NCBI GenBank assembly: GCA_947166355.1 | Contig: CAMVDX010000008.1 | Location: 33,773-97,772, forward strand | DNA from: an uncultured Treponema sp. | GTDB lineage: Bacteria; Spirochaetota; Spirochaetia; Treponematales; Treponemataceae | Length of the DNA stretch: 64,000 nucleotides | Direction: 5' to 3' | Made by a program: the position numbers and the translations under genes | Notes under the pieces: model-generated | What the model saw: the letters and a program-made list of their open reading frames with translations, nothing else | Databases searched by the model: none | What the model was told of the DNA's origin: nothing | Shown here: positions 60,953-64,000 of the stretch, piece after piece | How the letters are laid out: each line of letters begins with the position of its first letter | Position numbering within the stretch: position 1 is the stretch's first letter

Positions 60953-61381
60953 ATGTTCAATTACATCTGGCCGCTTTTAATCATCATTTTTTCAAACACA
61001 CTTTATCAGATTTGTGCTAAGGGCATTCCCCAGCAGATGAACACTTATGCCAGCATGACAATTACTTATGCTGTGGCAACGCTTTTTTCGGCGCTGGCCT
61101 TTTTTGTTACTACAAAGGGTGGAAACATCATCAAAGAATTTTCCCACACAAACTGGGCTACGATCGTTCTGGGAATTGTTATTACAGGACTTGAAGTGGG
61201 CTTCATTTTTGCATACAAGGTCGGCTGGAAAGTCAGTACGCTGGCAACAGTTTCTAATGCGGCTTTGGCAGTCATTCTGATTTTTGTAGGACTTATAGGC
61301 TATCATGAAGAAATTAACTGGAGCAAAATTCTTGGAGTTGTATTCTGCCTTGTGGGATTGTATTTTATAAACAGAAAGTAA
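60953..61381 (+). CDS. Small EamA/DMT-type membrane transporter
   Basis: A 142-residue protein with four helices: YIWPLLIIIFSNTLYQICAKG, SMTITYAVATLFSALAFFV, WATIVLGIVITGLEVGFIFAY and STLATVSNAALAVILIFVGL...VVFCLVGLYFINRK. It is half the size of EamA transporters, as in SMR-like or PnuC-distant families, so it would act as a dimer. TATAAT (60941-60946) with TTGATG 18 bases before it puts transcription start at the ATG 60953, a leaderless arrangement. An earlier ATG (60920) overlaps the previous stop and has no ribosome site. Substrate unknown. Confidence 0.7.
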   Translation: MFNYIWPLLIIIFSNTLYQICAKGIPQQMNTYASMTITYAVATLFSALAFFVTTKGGNIIKEFSHTNWATIVLGIVITGLEVGFIFAYKVGWKVSTLATVSNAALAVILIFVGLIGYHEEINWSKILGVVFCLVGLYFINRK

Positions 61382-61394
61382 ATATAATTACCTT

Positions 61395-63368
61395 CTAAGA
61401 AATTCTGTAGCCCACTCCGCGAACTGTCTCAATCAGTTTCTGGTTATTTAATTTCTGACGCAAAAGCCCGATATGAACATCCAGAGTGCGGCTTTCTATT
61501 TCTTTGTCATAGTTCCATACAGTTTCCAGAAGCTGTTCACGGGTAAGAACCTGACCTTTATTTTCCATAAGAAGGGCGAGCAGTTCATATTCTTTTACTG
61601 CAAGCTGAACCTCTTTACCTGAAACAAAAGCCTTTCTGCTTTTTGTATTGATAATTACATTCTGCGCACTAATCAGATTTTTTTCAGAACCATCAGCAAG
61701 GACTGAGTCTCCCGGATTTGGCTGGATTGCCTGAATTACGCCAAAAATGCAGTCGCCGGCTTTTTCAATTTTGCGGACTAAATCCATATAATTAAGTTCA
61801 GCTTTTACATTGCTGCCGTTTTCAATTCGCTTCCGGCTGGCTTTTTTAAGTTCACGCTTAGTCCTGTCGATTTTATCTTCCACATCAGACAGAAGAACTT
61901 TATCAATTTCAGAAAGACCGAGGGCGATGTAAGTACAAGTCTGTTCATAAAAAATATAAACCTGATTAAAATATTCGACCAGCTCCTTAGTCTGATTTTC
62001 AAGAGCAGATACCTCGGATTCTTTTTTGAACTTGCACAGTGAATGCATCATTGAACAGCACTCATCGCTCAAATCTTCAAGATTCTGAATTACAGAAATC
62101 ATGTTGGCATAATTGTTCCGGTTGTTGTGATTTGCAGTTGGAAGGCGGGAACATTTTTGAAGGAACCAGGAAATTTCATGATTCATTTCATCAACATATT
62201 CTTCCTGAGCATTAACTCCTTCAATTAATCCATCCATATCATTTTTCTGATTAAGCCCCTGATTCAGATAATCCATCATCTCCATTACGTGACCGGCCAT
62301 TTTTGTAATTTCCTTCTGAACCTGAAAAACATACAGGTCTGTACTGACATGATTTTTTGGCAGGATGATTGGGATTTTATAATGAGCATCTTTTTCTTTC
62401 TGACTTTCATGAATCAGCTTTTCTGTGATGGCTGCAATCTGCTTTACAAAAGGCAGGAAAAGGATTGTGGCAGAAATATTAAAAACAGTATGAAGCATAG
62501 CAATGTGAGTTGTGATGTTTTGCGTAGGCTGACCGGGAACAATAAAATTAATCAGATTTAAAAATGGCTGGAAGAAAATCAGGGCTAAAAGGGTACCTGT
62601 AACATTAAAAGCCACATGTACAGCAGCCGTGCGTTTTGCATTCACGCTTGCGCCAAAAGATGACATAACCGCATCCACCGTTGAACCGATATTGCTTCCC
62701 AACACCATTGCAGCCCCAAGCTCCCATGGCAAAGAACCGTTTGCAGACATGGTAAGTACAATCGCGGTTGTAGCAGAAGATGAATGAATCAGAGCAGTAA
62801 AAAGGGTTCCGATTAAAACTCCAAGCAGAAGACCTGCAAAATTCAGATCCTGAAATTTCTGTAAAAAGCTGACGGATTCAGGTTTTAAATTCATGGAAGT
62901 TTTAAGAAGGCCCAGCGCCATGAACAAAAGCGCAAAGCCCATGAAACAATCAGCAAAATTATGAATCTTAAACTTCTTAAAATACTTAAGGATAAAGCCA
63001 AAGCCAAACAAAGGAATGGCCGCTGCTTCCATACTAAAGGAAAATCCAAAAAGAGAAACAATCCAGGCCGTAACTGTAGTTCCGATATTTGCGCCAAAAA
63101 TAATTCCAATGGCCTGTGTCAGACTTATAATCTCGGCATTTACAAAACTAACCACCATTACAGTAGTTGCACCAGAAGACTGAATTATTGCCGTAACCGC
63201 AAGTCCTGTAAGCACAGCCGTAAATCTGTTCCCGGAAATCTTATGAAGCAGGGATTGCAGGCTGCTTCCCGCTCCCTTTTGAATACCGTTCGAAAGCATC
63301 TCCATTCCAAAAAGAAGCAGGCAGAGAGAACCAATAAATCCTAAAATCTGGCTTAATACAGTTATCAT
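61395..63368 (-). CDS. Na/phosphate cotransporter-PhoU protein fused to an OmpR/PhoB-type DNA-binding domain
   Basis: A 657-residue protein. Residues 1-325 form a Na+/Pi-cotransporter membrane domain with the two characteristic QSS repeats (IIQSSGATTVMVVSF near 61 and LIHSSSATTAIVLTM near 195). Residues about 335-545 are PhoU-like helices. The last ~94 residues (about 564-657) form a complete winged helix of the OmpR/PhoB class: VKEYELLALLMENKGQVLTREQLLETVW, SRTLDVHIGLLRQKL, ETVRGVGYRIS. Such a domain is normally on a soluble response regulator. The protein could sense phosphate and bind DNA from the membrane. Direct repeats upstream look like its binding sites. Confidence 0.85.
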   Translation of the reverse strand: MITVLSQILGFIGSLCLLLFGMEMLSNGIQKGAGSSLQSLLHKISGNRFTAVLTGLAVTAIIQSSGATTVMVVSFVNAEIISLTQAIGIIFGANIGTTVTAWIVSLFGFSFSMEAAAIPLFGFGFILKYFKKFKIHNFADCFMGFALLFMALGLLKTSMNLKPESVSFLQKFQDLNFAGLLLGVLIGTLFTALIHSSSATTAIVLTMSANGSLPWELGAAMVLGSNIGSTVDAVMSSFGASVNAKRTAAVHVAFNVTGTLLALIFFQPFLNLINFIVPGQPTQNITTHIAMLHTVFNISATILFLPFVKQIAAITEKLIHESQKEKDAHYKIPIILPKNHVSTDLYVFQVQKEITKMAGHVMEMMDYLNQGLNQKNDMDGLIEGVNAQEEYVDEMNHEISWFLQKCSRLPTANHNNRNNYANMISVIQNLEDLSDECCSMMHSLCKFKKESEVSALENQTKELVEYFNQVYIFYEQTCTYIALGLSEIDKVLLSDVEDKIDRTKRELKKASRKRIENGSNVKAELNYMDLVRKIEKAGDCIFGVIQAIQPNPGDSVLADGSEKNLISAQNVIINTKSRKAFVSGKEVQLAVKEYELLALLMENKGQVLTREQLLETVWNYDKEIESRTLDVHIGLLRQKLNNQKLIETVRGVGYRIS

Positions 63369-63382
63369 GCTTTTAATATAAC

Positions 63383-63431
63383 TGTAAGAAATTAAAAATT
63401 ATAGTTACTTTGTGTAAATTGTATGTAAATT
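63383..63431. promoter_or_regulatory. 11-bp-spaced direct repeats, possible PhoB-type box
   Basis: TGTAAATT occurs at 63413-63420 and 63424-63431, exactly 11 bases apart, and TGTAAGAAATT lies at 63383. PhoB-class proteins bind tandem 11-bp repeats. The site sits between the fusion gene and the divergent gene at 63474, so it could control both. Confidence 0.5.
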
Positions 63432-63473
63432 CTGGAAGTGACAGTTATTTAAATTTTTACTATAATCTACTCT

Positions 63474-63950
63474 ATGTTCAGACCAATGAGAAGATTTAAG
63501 CAGCAGATTGCAGATACTGAATGCAAAGAGATTTTGAAAAATGAAAAGCGCGGAGTTCTTTCACTCCTAGGCGATGACGGCTACCCTTACGGCCTTCCCC
63601 TTTCTCATTTTTACTGCGAAGAAGACAATAAGATTTATTTTCACGGCGCAAAGGAAGGTCACAAAATTGATGCAATCAAAAATTATGACAAGGCAAGCTT
63701 CTGTGTTTATGATTCAGGCTATCGCAGAGAAGGGGAGTGGGCTCTTAATATAAACAGTGTAATTGTCTTTGGAAAAATCCGCCTTGTAACAGACCCGGAC
63801 CTTACCCGCAAAATCTGCACAAAGCTGGTATATAAATTCACAGACGATCAGGAATATCTTGAAAAGGAACTTAAAAACGCCCTGCCGCGAGTTCAGTGTC
63901 TTGAACTGGAAATTGAGCACATGACGGGAAAGCTGGTGAATGAGTCGTAA
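63474..63950 (+). CDS. Pyridoxamine 5'-phosphate oxidase-like FMN-binding protein
   Basis: A 158-residue protein with the split-barrel flavin-binding pattern of PF12900: MRRFKQQIADTECKEILKNEKRGVLSLLGDDGYPYGLPLSHFYC, KIYFHGAKEGHKIDAIKNYDKASFCVYD, and SVIVFGKIRLVTD. Relatives bind FMN, F420 or heme, and often are annotated as nitroimidazole-resistance-like; activity is unproved. GTGACA (63438) and TATAAT (63461-63466) are 17 bases apart, and the ATG is eight bases beyond the -10, so it is probably leaderless. It is divergent to the Na/Pi fusion. Confidence 0.85.
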   Translation: MFRPMRRFKQQIADTECKEILKNEKRGVLSLLGDDGYPYGLPLSHFYCEEDNKIYFHGAKEGHKIDAIKNYDKASFCVYDSGYRREGEWALNINSVIVFGKIRLVTDPDLTRKICTKLVYKFTDDQEYLEKELKNALPRVQCLELEIEHMTGKLVNES

Positions 63951-63958
63951 AATAAAAC

Positions 63959-64000
63959 CTACGCTTTCTTCTGTTCCTGGATTATTTCTTCAACTACTTC
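63959..64000 (-). CDS. C-terminal end of a gene continuing beyond the window
   Basis: On the minus strand the last 13 codons read EVVEEIIQEQKKA, then a stop (63959-63961). It converges with the FMN-binding gene at a distance of eight bases. The tail is too short to identify the product. Confidence 0.5.
   Translation of the reverse strand, partial: EVVEEIIQEQKKA

Noticed and set aside
1..64000. rRNA, tRNA genes or classical riboswitches
   Set aside because: No rRNA core sequences, tRNA T-arm (GGTTCGAATCC type) or recognisable riboswitch cores were noticed on reading both strands. A dedicated scan with tRNAscan or Rfam models could still find one.

Overview
The window most likely comes from a host-associated, carbohydrate-fermenting spirochaete of the Treponema type. 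This is inferred from two Trep_Strep/MptD membrane proteins with fused EcfA ATPases, a DUF4080 B12-radical SAM protein, a xylose isomerase, diderm envelope genes (RND exporters, a LolA-like periplasmic protein, an outer-membrane barrel) and many short palindromic intergenic repeats. Base composition is moderate, but the first ~3.4 kb are clearly AT-richer and hold decayed genes, so they look acquired.

Layout. 1-3.9 kb: accessory island with a kinase-SH3 membrane protein, a frameshifted von Willebrand A gene, a DUF2442 gene and the tail of an ATPase. 4.0-9.2 kb (minus strand): tautomerase, B12-radical SAM protein, histidine phosphatase, and a membrane adenylate cyclase with an extracytoplasmic carbohydrate-binding-like domain. 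9.2-13.0 kb: a complete plasmid-type replication and partition locus (ParA, a small partner protein, a RepA-family initiator). It is bracketed by 16 copies of a 20-bp iteron and has a cluster of DnaA-box-like sites. Its setting among chromosome-like genes suggests a chromid/megaplasmid or a captured plasmid. 13.0-20.1 kb: a large unclassified (alpha/alpha)-barrel protein, tcdA, an AlkD-type protein, a flavin reductase with its TetR regulator, an acetyltransferase, a ZIP transporter and another TetR. 20.2-25.2 kb: a TetR-controlled envelope export operon (RND, LolA-like, outer-membrane barrel). 25.2-34.3 kb: a PQ-loop/SGNH fusion, a heterodimeric ABC pair with TetR and AraC regulators (and a deleted AraC copy), and a second RND protein. 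34.5-38.5 kb: a P-type metal ATPase operon with a PacL-like small protein. 38.6-43.5 kb: an SGNH esterase, then xylA, fused pyrK-pyrD and an exonuclease. 43.5-54.1 kb (minus): TetR, a second ABC pair and two tandem ECF transporter sets. 54.1-61.4 kb: a LysR-controlled cluster of exported flavodoxins, a cytochrome-b-like protein and accessory proteins. 61.4-64 kb: a Na/Pi-cotransporter/PhoU protein ending in an OmpR/PhoB-type DNA-binding domain, then an FMN-binding gene and the tail of another gene.

How the parts connect. A 16-bp palindrome, GTTAGT-N4-ACTAAC, recurs at the promoters of the first ABC operon, the RND-2/P-ATPase divergent region, xylA, the ECF/ABC operon, and a minus-strand promoter (43.65 kb) that appears to make only a ~115-nt terminated RNA. 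This suggests one TetR regulon over metal/cofactor transport, envelope export and xylose/pyrimidine genes. RND-1 has a different operator that fills its promoter spacer. Several genes start 7-8 bp after a TATAAT box, which points to leaderless mRNAs. Four families of short palindromic repeats are scattered between genes, and two elements sit in frame inside one EcfA gene.

The most unusual items are the transporter/DNA-binding fusion, the iteron-flanked replication locus, the exported flavodoxin/cytochrome b cluster, the inferred TetR regulon with its small RNA, and the in-frame repeat insertions. All functional calls rest on reading the sequence and on family knowledge; no database search was run.
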